From the NCBI RefSeq assembly GCF_000022145.1, contig NC_011891.1:2120001-2184000 (forward strand): DNA of 64,000 nt. The letters are read 5' to 3'. Below are positions 40,177-48,496 of this stretch, piece after piece. The notes below the pieces were generated by a model. It was not told the DNA's origin, searched no databases, and worked only from the letters and a program-made list of their open reading frames with translations. Position numbers and translations under genes: made by a program. This DNA is from Anaeromyxobacter dehalogenans 2CP-1 (GTDB lineage: Bacteria; Myxococcota; Myxococcia; Myxococcales; Anaeromyxobacteraceae). Numbering within the stretch: the stretch's first letter is position 1; every line of letters begins with the position of its first letter.

Positions 40177-40860
40177 ATGGCGCCCGTGCTCACGTTCCGT
40201 GAAGTGACGCGCACCTTCGCGGGGGCCGGGGGCGTCCCGCTGCCGGTGCTGCGCGGCGTCTCGGCCGAGCTGCCCGCCGGCCGCGCGGTGGCGATCACCG
40301 GGCGGAGCGGGTCGGGGAAGTCCACGCTGCTCCACCTCGCCGCCGGCATCGACGCGCCCACCTCCGGCGAGGTGCTGCTGCTCGGACGCTCGCTGGGCGC
40401 GCTCCCCGACGCGGAGCGCACCCGGGCCCGGCGCGACCACGTCGGCCTCGTCTTCCAGTTCTTCCACCTGCTGCCGCACCTCTCGGTGGAGGACAACGTG
40501 CTCGTGCCGGCGCTGGTGGCCGGCGACCCGCCCGGCGGGGCCGCGGCGCGCGCCCGGGAGCTGCTCGAGCGGGTGGGGCTGGAGGGGCGCGCGCGCGAGG
40601 CGGTGCAGAAGCTCTCGGGCGGCGAGATGCAGCGCGTGGCGCTCTGCCGGGCGCTGCTGCGCCGCCCGAAGCTGCTCCTCGCCGACGAGCCGACCGGGAA
40701 CCTGGACGAGGCCAACGGGCAGACGGTCATGGACCTGCTGCTCGGGCTCGCGCGCGAGGAGGGGAGCGCGGTGCTGTACGTGACGCACAGCCGGGAGCTG
40801 GCGGCGCTCGCCGACGCCACCTGGACGCTGCACGCCGGCCGCCTGGAGCAGGGCGGGTGA
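40177..40860 (+). CDS. ABC transporter ATPase (LolD/MacB type)
   Basis: A 227-residue ATPase with Walker A GRSGSGKST, signature LSGGEMQR and Walker B LLLADEPTGNLDE, plus a GLVFQFFHLLPHLSVEDN Q-loop. These are the marks of the LolD/MacB/FtsE branch of exporters. It is 7 bp upstream of the FtsX-like permease, with which it should form a 2:2 complex. Its ATG at 40177 is used. The cargo is unknown; proximity to an AttH-like protein suggests an AttEFGH-type system. Confidence 0.92.
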   Translation: MAPVLTFREVTRTFAGAGGVPLPVLRGVSAELPAGRAVAITGRSGSGKSTLLHLAAGIDAPTSGEVLLLGRSLGALPDAERTRARRDHVGLVFQFFHLLPHLSVEDNVLVPALVAGDPPGGAAARARELLERVGLEGRAREAVQKLSGGEMQRVALCRALLRRPKLLLADEPTGNLDEANGQTVMDLLLGLAREEGSAVLYVTHSRELAALADATWTLHAGRLEQGG

Positions 40861-40867
40861 CCGCGCC

Positions 40868-43396
40868 GTGAGAGGCTACCTGGCGCGCGCCGTGGGGCGG
40901 GAGCTCCGGGCCGGCAAGGCGCTGTTCCTGCTCTCGGTGGCGGGCGTGGCGCTCGGCGTGGGCGCGGTCCTCTCGATCCAGATCCTGAACGGCAGCGCGC
41001 TGGGCGCGTTCGCCGGCACGGTGCGGGCGGTCTCGGGCGACGCCGACCTGTCGGTGCTGGGCTGGACCGGCGCGCTCGACGAGGCGCTGTTCCCGGAGGT
41101 GCTGGCGGTGCCGGGCGTGGCGGCCGCGCGCCCGCTCTGGCGGGCCGACGCGGTGGTGGAGGGGCGGCCCGGCGCGTCGCTGGAGCTCGTCGGCGCCGAC
41201 CTGCTCGGCGCCGCGCGCGGCCCGACGGCGCTGCCGCAGGGCGCGCTCGAGGGCGCGCTGGGCACGCCGGGCTGGGTGGCGGTGACGCCGGCCTGGGCGG
41301 ACGAGATGGGCTGGCGCGTGGGCGACCGGATCGACGTGTCGCTCGGCTCGCGGCGCGCGCGGCTGGTGCTGGGGGCGCGGGTGGACTTCCAGGCGGCGGC
41401 GCCGCTGGCGAGCCGCCGGCTGGCGCTGATGGACATCGGGCAGGCGCAGGGGCTGCTCGGCGCGCCCGGTCGCATCCACCAGATCGACGTCCGGGCCGCG
41501 CCGGGCGTGGCGCCGGCGACGCTGGCGGAGCGGCTCTCGGCGGTGCTGGGCGAGCGCGCGCGCGTGGCCACGCCCGAGCAGCGCACCGTGGAGGCCGGGG
41601 GGCTGCTCTCGGCCTTCCGCCTGAACCTCACCGCGCTGTCGCTGGTCTCGGTGCTGGTGGGCGGGTTCCTGGTCTACGCCTCGGTGCGCGCCTCGCTGGC
41701 GCGCCGGCGCGAGGAGCTGGGGCTGCTGCGGGCGGTGGGCGCCACCCGCGCCCAGGTGCTGGGGCTCGTGCTCGGCGAGGCGGCGCTGCTCGGGGCCCTC
41801 GGCACGGCCGCGGGCGTCCCGCTCGGCTGGCTCGCGGCGCGGGCCAACGTGGGCGCGGTCTCCGGCACCGTCCGCAACCTCTACCTGCTGGAGGGGATCG
41901 ACCGCGTGGCGCTGACGCCGGGCCTGGTCGCGCTGGCCGCCGCCACCGGGCTGGCCGGCGCGCTGGCGGGCGCCCTCTGGCCGGCGCTCGACGCGGCCCG
42001 GGCCGACCCGCGCGCGCTCCTCGCCTCGATCACGCTGGAGGAGGGCGCCGGGGCGCGCGCCGGTCGCCTGCTGGCGGCGGGGCTCGCCGCCCTCGCGGGC
42101 GGGCTGGCCGTGTACGTGCTCGCGGGGCAGCGGGTCGCCGCCGCCGGCTTCGCGCCGGCGGTGGGCATCCTGGTGGCGGTGCCGCTCGCCACGCCGGCGC
42201 TGCTCCGCGCGCTGGGGCGCGCCGGCCTCCCGCACCGGCTCGGGATCGCGTACGGGCTCCGCAGCCTGGGCGGCCGGCTCTCGGCCTCGGCGCCCGCGGC
42301 GGGCGCGCTGGCGGTGGCGGTCGCCATGCTCGCCGGCGTCACCGTGATGGTGGGGAGCTTCCGCGACACGGTGGAGCGCTGGCTCGACGCCACGCTGCGC
42401 GCCGACGTGTACGTGACCACGCCCTCCTGGCGCCGGGCCCGCAGCGAGGCGACGCTCGCGCCCGACGTGCTCGCGACGCTGCGCGCGTATCCGGGGGTCG
42501 GGTCGGTGGACGTGCTGCGGCAGCACACCGGCTACACCGCCGACGGCCGCCGCGTGCAGGTGTCCGGGGTGGAGGCCGCGCTCGCCGGCGCCGAGCAGCG
42601 CGTGGTGCTGGTGGGCGGCGACGCGGCGGCGGCGATGCGGGCGCTCCGCGTGGACGGCGCGGTGCTGGTGTCGGAGCCGCTCGCGCGCAAGGCTGGCCTG
42701 GCGCCCGGGGCCACGCTCGCGCTGCGCGGCCGCGCCGGCCCGGTGCGCTTCCCGGTGGCCGGCGTCTACCGCGACTACGGCGCCGAGGGCGGGGCGGTGC
42801 TGATGGACCTCCAGGCGTACGCGCGCGCGTTCGGCCCGGGCGCCCCCTCCAACGCCGCGCTCACGCTCGCCCCCGGCGCCGATCCGGAGCGCGCGGTGGC
42901 GGCGCTGCGGGCCGCGCTCCCCGGCGCCGCCCTGCAGATCCGCTCCAACCGCACGCTCCGCGCCGAGGTGCTCGCCATCTTCGAGCAGACGTTCGCGGTG
43001 ACGCGGCTGCTCGAGGCCATGGGGCTCGTGATCGCCGCCGCGGGGGTGACGCTCTCGCTGCTGGTGCTGGCGCGCGACCGGCGCGCCGAGCTGGCGCTGT
43101 ACCGGGCGCTGGGCGCGAGCCGCGGCCAGCTGTTCCGGGTGTTCCTGGGGCGCGGCCTGGCGGTGGGCGGGGCGGGGTTGCTGCTCGGGCTGGCCGGCGG
43201 CGGCGCGCTCGCGATCGTGCTGGTGCGCGCGGTCAACCCGGCGTTCTTCGGCTGGACGCTCGGGATCTCCGTCCCGCTGCGCGCGCTCGCCCTCGAGGGG
43301 CTCGCCATCCTCGCCGCCGCCGCGGCAGCCAGCCTGTACCCGGCGCTCGCGGCGAGCCGCACCCCGGCGCAGGAGCTCTCCCGCGATGCGCTCTAG
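40868..43396 (+). CDS. FtsX-like ABC permease (two FtsX domains in one chain)
   Basis: An 842-residue inner-membrane protein. GTG start, one N-terminal helix (FLLSVAGVALGVGAVLSIQIL), a periplasmic domain, three or so central helices (around SLVSVLVGGFLVYASV and LLGALGTAAGVPLGWLAA), a second repeat of the same layout and a C-terminal helix group ending GLAILAAAAAASLYPALAAS. FtsX domains occur twice (LRAVGATRAQVLGLVLGEAALLGAL and YRALGASRGQLFRVFLGRGLAV), so one chain holds both permease halves. It works with the ATPase upstream; it overlaps the AttH-like gene by 11 bp. Substrate unknown. Confidence 0.9.
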   Translation: MRGYLARAVGRELRAGKALFLLSVAGVALGVGAVLSIQILNGSALGAFAGTVRAVSGDADLSVLGWTGALDEALFPEVLAVPGVAAARPLWRADAVVEGRPGASLELVGADLLGAARGPTALPQGALEGALGTPGWVAVTPAWADEMGWRVGDRIDVSLGSRRARLVLGARVDFQAAAPLASRRLALMDIGQAQGLLGAPGRIHQIDVRAAPGVAPATLAERLSAVLGERARVATPEQRTVEAGGLLSAFRLNLTALSLVSVLVGGFLVYASVRASLARRREELGLLRAVGATRAQVLGLVLGEAALLGALGTAAGVPLGWLAARANVGAVSGTVRNLYLLEGIDRVALTPGLVALAAATGLAGALAGALWPALDAARADPRALLASITLEEGAGARAGRLLAAGLAALAGGLAVYVLAGQRVAAAGFAPAVGILVAVPLATPALLRALGRAGLPHRLGIAYGLRSLGGRLSASAPAAGALAVAVAMLAGVTVMVGSFRDTVERWLDATLRADVYVTTPSWRRARSEATLAPDVLATLRAYPGVGSVDVLRQHTGYTADGRRVQVSGVEAALAGAEQRVVLVGGDAAAAMRALRVDGAVLVSEPLARKAGLAPGATLALRGRAGPVRFPVAGVYRDYGAEGGAVLMDLQAYARAFGPGAPSNAALTLAPGADPERAVAALRAALPGAALQIRSNRTLRAEVLAIFEQTFAVTRLLEAMGLVIAAAGVTLSLLVLARDRRAELALYRALGASRGQLFRVFLGRGLAVGGAGLLLGLAGGGALAIVLVRAVNPAFFGWTLGISVPLRALALEGLAILAAAAAASLYPALAASRTPAQELSRDAL

Positions 43397-44564
43397 CCTG
43401 CTCGCCCTGGCGCTCGCGGCCTCGCTGGGCACCGACGGGGGCGGCGCCACCGCGGCGCGCGCGACGGAGTCCGCGAGCGCGCCGGAGGGCCGGGGCGGCG
43501 GGGCCTGGGCGCCGGCCGACCCGTCGCATCGATGGAGCTTCCCGCGCGACCACCACGCGCATCCGGAGTACCGGAACGAGTGGTGGTACCTCACGGGCAC
43601 GCTGGAGGACGCGACCGCGCCCGGCCACCGGCTCGGCTATCAGGTGACGTTCTTCCGCGTGGGCCTGGTGCGCGCTCCGCCGGCGCTCGCCTCCGCGTGG
43701 ACGACCGGCGGCGCGGTCATGGCGCACCTCGCGATCACCGACCCGCGCGCGGGGACGCACCGCTTCTCGGAGGTGCTCTGGCGCGAGGTCCCGATGCTGG
43801 GCGGCTTCGGGGCGGCGGGCGAGCCGGTGCTGGCCTGGGCCGTCGCGCCGCCCGGCACCGCGGGCCGCTGGGCGCTCTCGCTCGGCGACGACGGGACGTT
43901 CACCCTCTCGGCCCGCGACGACGCGCAGGGGATCGCGCTCGACCTGGTGGCGCGGCCGGAGCGCCCGGTCGTGCTGCAGGGGCCGAACGGCTACAGCCGC
44001 AAGGCCGTCGCGCCCGGCCATGCCAGCCTCTACTACTCGTTCACCCGGATGGCGACCTCCGGCACGGTGTCGCTGAGCGGCCGGGCGCGCGCGGTGCGCG
44101 GGACGAGCTGGATGGACCGGGAGATGGGCTCGTCCCAGCTCGCGCCCGCGCAGGTCGGCTGGGACTGGTTCGCGCTCCGGCTCGCCGACGGGCGCGACCT
44201 GATGCTCTACGCGCTCCGGCGCGCCGACGGCAGCGTGGACTTCCGCCGCGCCACGCTGGTGACGCCGGACGGCGCGGTGCGGTGGCTCGACGCGGACGCC
44301 TGGCGCGCCGAGCCGCTCGGGCGCTGGCGCAGCCCGGCGACGGGCGCCGAGTACCCGCTCGGCTGGACCGTCACGATCCCGTCGGCGGGGATCCGCCTCT
44401 CGGTTCGACCCGAGCTGGAGGCTGCGGAGAACGTCTCCGCGCGCGTGCCGGGGCTCGCCTACTGGGAGGGGCCGGTGCGACTCACGGGTCCGGACGGCCG
44501 CGCCGCGGGCGAGGGATACGTCGAGCTGACGGGCTACGGCGCGCGCGCGCGGCCACCCATCTGA
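43386..44564 (+). CDS. AttH/CrtC-like lipocalin-domain protein, exported
   Basis: A 392-residue protein with a signal peptide (MRSSLLALALAASLGT) and then a Ser/Ala linker. The fold is the two-lipocalin AttH/CrtC type: WSFPRDHHAHPEYRNEWWYL is the family opening, and LSGRARAVRGTSWMDREMGSS is the conserved central block. AttH partners with an AttEFG ABC exporter; CrtC is carotenoid 1,2-hydratase. The ABC genes directly upstream and the overlap favour the transport role. Carotenoid hydration cannot be excluded by sequence alone. Confidence 0.82.
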   Translation: MRSSLLALALAASLGTDGGGATAARATESASAPEGRGGGAWAPADPSHRWSFPRDHHAHPEYRNEWWYLTGTLEDATAPGHRLGYQVTFFRVGLVRAPPALASAWTTGGAVMAHLAITDPRAGTHRFSEVLWREVPMLGGFGAAGEPVLAWAVAPPGTAGRWALSLGDDGTFTLSARDDAQGIALDLVARPERPVVLQGPNGYSRKAVAPGHASLYYSFTRMATSGTVSLSGRARAVRGTSWMDREMGSSQLAPAQVGWDWFALRLADGRDLMLYALRRADGSVDFRRATLVTPDGAVRWLDADAWRAEPLGRWRSPATGAEYPLGWTVTIPSAGIRLSVRPELEAAENVSARVPGLAYWEGPVRLTGPDGRAAGEGYVELTGYGARARPPI

Positions 44565-44592
44565 CCGCGTCGCTGCGATACACTGCCGGCGC

Positions 44593-45780
44593 ATGACCGA
44601 TCTCGACAGCGCCATGGTGGACCTCGTGGCGCGCCAGCAGGTGAAGGTCCCGCCCTATCCCGCGGTCGCGTTCCAGATCGACGCGCTGCTGCGCACGCAG
44701 GACTATGGCCTCGACGATCTCGCGAGGCTGGTGGCGTCGGACCAGGTGCTCGCGGCCGACGTGCTCCGGTGCGCGAACGCCGCGCTCTACGCCCGCGGCG
44801 CGCCGGTGGCCTCCGTGAAGCAGGCGGTGCAACGCATCGGCGCGACGGACGTCGCCCGGCTGGCGCTCGCCTCGGGGCTGGGCGCGCACGTGCTCGCGGC
44901 CGGGAGGCTCGCGCCGCTGCGCCGGCGCGTGTGGATGGACGCGCTCGCCTCGGCGCTCCTCTGCCAGGCCCTGGCGCGAGGGCGCGGGCTCTCCCCCGAG
45001 ATCGCGTTCTCGGCCGGCCTCCTGCACGACTTCGGCAAGGTGGTGGCCATCGCCTGCCTGGAGGACCTGCTGGCGCGCCGCGAGGGCGCGGTGCCGCGGC
45101 AGGCCTCGGAGTGGGCCGCGATCGCCGAGCGGTTCCACGTGGAGATGGGCGTGGTGATGGCGGCGCGCTGGGAGCTGCCGCCGGTGCTGGCCGACGTCGT
45201 CGCGCAGCACCACGCCGAGCGCATCGGCGCGGCGGCGGACCCGCGGTACGTGGAGACGGTCGCGGCGGTGGACGAGGTGGTGCGCCTGATCGCGGACCGG
45301 ACCTCGGTCGCCGCCGACGACCTCGCCGAGGCGGCGCTGCTCGACGCGACGGAACGGCCGCTGGTGGCCCGCGCCATCGAGGTGCTGCCCGGCTTCGTGG
45401 CGGCGTTCGAGCGGCCCGAGGCGTGGAAGGCCGACGTGGGCGCGAGCCTGATCGCCCCGCCACCGGGTCCGGCCCCGTCCGCGGGGCACCCGCTGCCGTA
45501 CCTCATGACGCTGCGGCTCGGCGGCACCGAGCACGTGTTCGACATCCGCGCGATGGGCGGGGCCCAGTGCGTGGTCTCCGGGCCGCGCGCGCTGCCCGAG
45601 AACGTGCTGCTGGAGATGAAGATCGCGTGCGACCCGGCGCTGCGCGGGTTCGCGACCGTGAAGCTGGCCTGGGCCGAGCACGGCCGGTCGCTCATGCTGG
45701 TGCAGCCGTACGGCCTCCCCGCCGAGGCGCTCGCCCGCTGGAAGGCGCTGTTCGAGGGCGCGGCCGCCGCGGCCGCCTGA
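44593..45780 (+). CDS. HDOD-domain signalling protein with C-terminal PilZ-like region
   Basis: A 395-residue soluble protein. Residues about 20-220 form the HDOD domain: VPPYPAVAFQIDALLRTQDY, the VLAADVLRCANAALYARG helix and an HDFGK segment that is the relic HD motif (FSAGLLHDFGKVV). HDOD proteins are degenerate HD phosphohydrolases that act in signal output. The last 95 residues (YLMTLRLGGTEHVFDIRAMG) are strand-rich and look PilZ-like, although no RxxxR or DxSxxG is obvious. The ATG at 44593 fits. It follows the AttH-like gene by 28 bp on the same strand. Confidence 0.8.
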   Translation: MTDLDSAMVDLVARQQVKVPPYPAVAFQIDALLRTQDYGLDDLARLVASDQVLAADVLRCANAALYARGAPVASVKQAVQRIGATDVARLALASGLGAHVLAAGRLAPLRRRVWMDALASALLCQALARGRGLSPEIAFSAGLLHDFGKVVAIACLEDLLARREGAVPRQASEWAAIAERFHVEMGVVMAARWELPPVLADVVAQHHAERIGAAADPRYVETVAAVDEVVRLIADRTSVAADDLAEAALLDATERPLVARAIEVLPGFVAAFERPEAWKADVGASLIAPPPGPAPSAGHPLPYLMTLRLGGTEHVFDIRAMGGAQCVVSGPRALPENVLLEMKIACDPALRGFATVKLAWAEHGRSLMLVQPYGLPAEALARWKALFEGAAAAAA

Positions 45781-45859
45781 GCGCGGCCGCCCCGCCGGCG
45801 ACGCCCGCCCCGCGGGGCGCTCCCGGCGGTGGCGGCGCCCGGGCCTTACAACCCCTGGC

Positions 45860-47614
45860 ATGCTCGACGAGCGGGGCGCGCTCGCGCGGGGCGCGGCGGA
45901 GGCCATCCGGGCGGGGTACGAGGCGTACCAGGCCGAGCGCGCGCGCATCACCGCGCGCGCCCGCGGTCGCTTCGAGGCGCGCGACTGGGCGGGCGCGCAG
46001 CGCGACGCGCGGGAGCGGCTCGACCTGCGCGACGGCGTGGTGCACCGGACCGTCGGCGAGGTCCGGGCGGAGCTGGGCGGGGCGGTCCAGGACCGCGAGG
46101 TGTGGCGCCGCGCCAAGGAGGCGTTCGAGGCGGCGGCCGGGTCCAGGCCGGACTTCGAGGTCGCCGGGTCGTTCTTCAACTCGGTCACGCGGCGCGTGTT
46201 CACCACGGTCGGCGTCGACCCGGCCATCGAGTTCCTGGCGGCGGACGCGCCGCCGCCGCGCGAGGATCCCCCGCAGCACCGCACCTTCCCGCGCGAGGCG
46301 ACCACCGAGGCGCTACTCGCGCGCGTCCTGCGCGCGACCCCGATCTCGGCGTCGTTCGAGGATCTCGCCCGCGACGCGCGCCTCGCCGCCCTGGAGCTGG
46401 ACGCTCACGTGCGCGGCCTCCCGGATCGCCAGCCGATCGAGGCGGTGGAGCTGGCGCGGCCGGTCTTCTACCGCGGGAAGGGCGCGTACCTGGTCGGACG
46501 GATCCGGCGCGGCCGGCACCTGACGCCGCTCGTGCTGGCGCTCGCGCACGGCGAGCGCGGCGTGGCGCTCGACGCGATCCTGTTCACCGAGGAGGACGTG
46601 TCGATCGTGTTCGGCTTCACCCGCTCCTACTTCCACGTGGAGCTGGAGCGCCCCCGCGCCATGGTGGCGTTCCTGTCCACGCTGCTGCCGCTGAAGCGGC
46701 GCTCGGAGCTCTACACCGGCCTCGGCTACCACAAGCACGGCAAGGCCGAGCTGTACCGCGAGGTGACGCTCCACCTCGCCGACGGCGAGGACCGCTTCGT
46801 GCCGGCGCGCGGCGACCGCGGGCTGGTGATGTGCGTGTTCACGCTCCCCGGCCTGGACGTCATCTTCAAGGTCATCCGCGATCGGTTCGCCCCGCCCAAG
46901 CAGACCACCCGGCGCGAGGTGATGGACCGGTACCGCCACGTGTTCCGCCACGACCGCGCCGGGCGGCTGGTGGACGCGCAGGAGTACGAGCACCTCGCGT
47001 TCCCGGCCGGCCGCTTCGCGCCGGCGCTGCTCGACGAGCTGCGCACCGAGTGCGGCGACGGCGTGCGGGTGGCGGATGGGGAGGTGGCCATCCGGCACCT
47101 CTACGCCGAGCGCCGCGTCACGCCGCTCAACCTGTTCGTCCGCGAGGCGGACGAGTGGACGGCGCGCCAGGCGGTGCTCGACTTCGGCTGCGCGCTGCGC
47201 GACCTCGCCGCCACCGACACCTTCCCCGGCGACCTGCTCCTCAAGAACTTCGGCGTCACGCGCCACGGCCGCGTCATCTTCTACGACTACGACGAGCTCA
47301 CCCGGGTGACCGACTGCAACTTCCGCGACCTGCCCGCCGCGGGCGGGGGCGACGACGGATGGGGCGGCGGCCCCGACGCCGGCTACGACGGCGGCGATCC
47401 GCCGTTCTACGTCGGGCCCGCGGACGTGTTCCCGGAGGAGCTGCTGCCGTTCCTCGGGCTGACGGGGCGGCTCCGCGAGGTGTTCCTGCGGGCCCACGGG
47501 GAGCTGCTCACCGGGCGCTGGTGGCGCGGGATCCAGGCGCGGCTGCGGGCGGGGGAGATCGTGGACATCTTCCCGTACCGCGAGGAGCAGCGGCTCCGCC
47601 ACGCCCGTCCATGA
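45860..47614 (+). CDS. aceK: Isocitrate dehydrogenase kinase/phosphatase
   Basis: A 584-residue protein of the AceK family, which reversibly phosphorylates isocitrate dehydrogenase to divert carbon to the glyoxylate bypass. Typical blocks are YEAYQAERARITARARGRFE, SFFNSVTRRVFTTVGVD, PVFYRGKGAYLVGRI, the nucleotide-binding region GVALDAILFTEEDVSIVFGF, the DVIFKVIRDRFAPPKQTTR segment and the kinase-like LLKNFGVTRHGRVIFYDYDE. Length matches. Presence of AceK implies a glyoxylate shunt, although no aceA/aceB is seen here. It overlaps the next gene by 4 bp (ATGA). Confidence 0.93.
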   Translation: MLDERGALARGAAEAIRAGYEAYQAERARITARARGRFEARDWAGAQRDARERLDLRDGVVHRTVGEVRAELGGAVQDREVWRRAKEAFEAAAGSRPDFEVAGSFFNSVTRRVFTTVGVDPAIEFLAADAPPPREDPPQHRTFPREATTEALLARVLRATPISASFEDLARDARLAALELDAHVRGLPDRQPIEAVELARPVFYRGKGAYLVGRIRRGRHLTPLVLALAHGERGVALDAILFTEEDVSIVFGFTRSYFHVELERPRAMVAFLSTLLPLKRRSELYTGLGYHKHGKAELYREVTLHLADGEDRFVPARGDRGLVMCVFTLPGLDVIFKVIRDRFAPPKQTTRREVMDRYRHVFRHDRAGRLVDAQEYEHLAFPAGRFAPALLDELRTECGDGVRVADGEVAIRHLYAERRVTPLNLFVREADEWTARQAVLDFGCALRDLAATDTFPGDLLLKNFGVTRHGRVIFYDYDELTRVTDCNFRDLPAAGGGDDGWGGGPDAGYDGGDPPFYVGPADVFPEELLPFLGLTGRLREVFLRAHGELLTGRWWRGIQARLRAGEIVDIFPYREEQRLRHARP

Positions 47615-48306
47615 GCCGATCCGAGACGATTCGACCTTCCCGGGACCTGGCCTCCGCGGCGCGGCGTGCCAGGATGCGCCGCCCTCGCGTGCCCTCCCTG
47701 GTGTCCACCGCGGCGCTCGCCGCCCTCCTGCTCGCGCTCCCGGGCCGGGCCGCCGCCTCCGGCGACGCGCCGGTGCGGGTGGCGGGCGCGGCGTTCGCGC
47801 CGTGGCAGGACGCGGGCGGCGCGCACCTCAAGCTGCAGGGGGCGGGGCTGTTCCGCTGGGGCTGGTTCGTGAAGGTGTACGCGGCGGCGCATTACCTCGA
47901 CGCCGCGGCGCCGGGCGCGCCGCCCGAGGCGGACGTGGCGCGCCGGCTCGAGATCGCGTGCCTGGTGAACGTGAGCGCGGCGGAGCTGGCGCGCGCCACG
48001 GACCGGCTGATGGAGCGCGCCCACGGGCCGGAGGTGCTGCGGGCGCTCGGCGCGCGCCTGGCGCGGCTCCGCGCGGCGTACGTCGGGCTGAAGCCCGGCG
48101 ACCGCTACGCGCTCACCTACACGCCCGGCCGCGGCACCGAGCTGTCGCTGAACGGCCGCACGCTGGCGCGGGTGGAGGGGGCGGACTTCGCGCGCGCCTT
48201 CTTCTCGATCTGGCTGGGGAGCCGGCCGGTGGACGGCGGGCTGCGCGACGCGCTGCTCGGCGCGGGCGGCGGCGCGACGGTGGCCCGCGCCCGGTCGCGC
48301 GGCTGA
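47611..48306 (+). CDS. Chalcone-isomerase-like exported protein
   Basis: A 231-residue protein of the bacterial chalcone isomerase-like family. The mature part shows AFAPWQDAGGAHLKLQGAGLFRWGWFVKVYAAAHYL, the family RWGWFKVYAA pattern, and DRYALTYTPGRGTELSLNGR near the end, then the FFSIWLGSRPVD ending. A signal peptide (RRPRVPSLVSTAALAALLLA) lies at the N-terminus. The ATG at 47611 overlaps the AceK stop; a second ATG at 47674 gives a better signal peptide and is a real alternative. The physiological substrate of these bacterial proteins is not established; many lack the isomerase residues. Confidence 0.82.
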   Translation: MSRSETIRPSRDLASAARRARMRRPRVPSLVSTAALAALLLALPGRAAASGDAPVRVAGAAFAPWQDAGGAHLKLQGAGLFRWGWFVKVYAAAHYLDAAAPGAPPEADVARRLEIACLVNVSAAELARATDRLMERAHGPEVLRALGARLARLRAAYVGLKPGDRYALTYTPGRGTELSLNGRTLARVEGADFARAFFSIWLGSRPVDGGLRDALLGAGGGATVARARSRG

Positions 48307-48496
48307 TCCCGGCGCGGGGCGCGGCCCGGCGCCGCACGCGAGCGTTGCACCCACAGCCCGCGGTGTGTCCTACTCGGCGCGCACCTGCGGCACGGCGGAC
48401 ACGGCCCCGCGGTCGGCGCCCGAAACCTCCCGGACGGCGCGGGGGCGGGCGCTGGCCTCCCGCCTGCAATGCCGTCGCCCGGACCGGGAGGACCCA

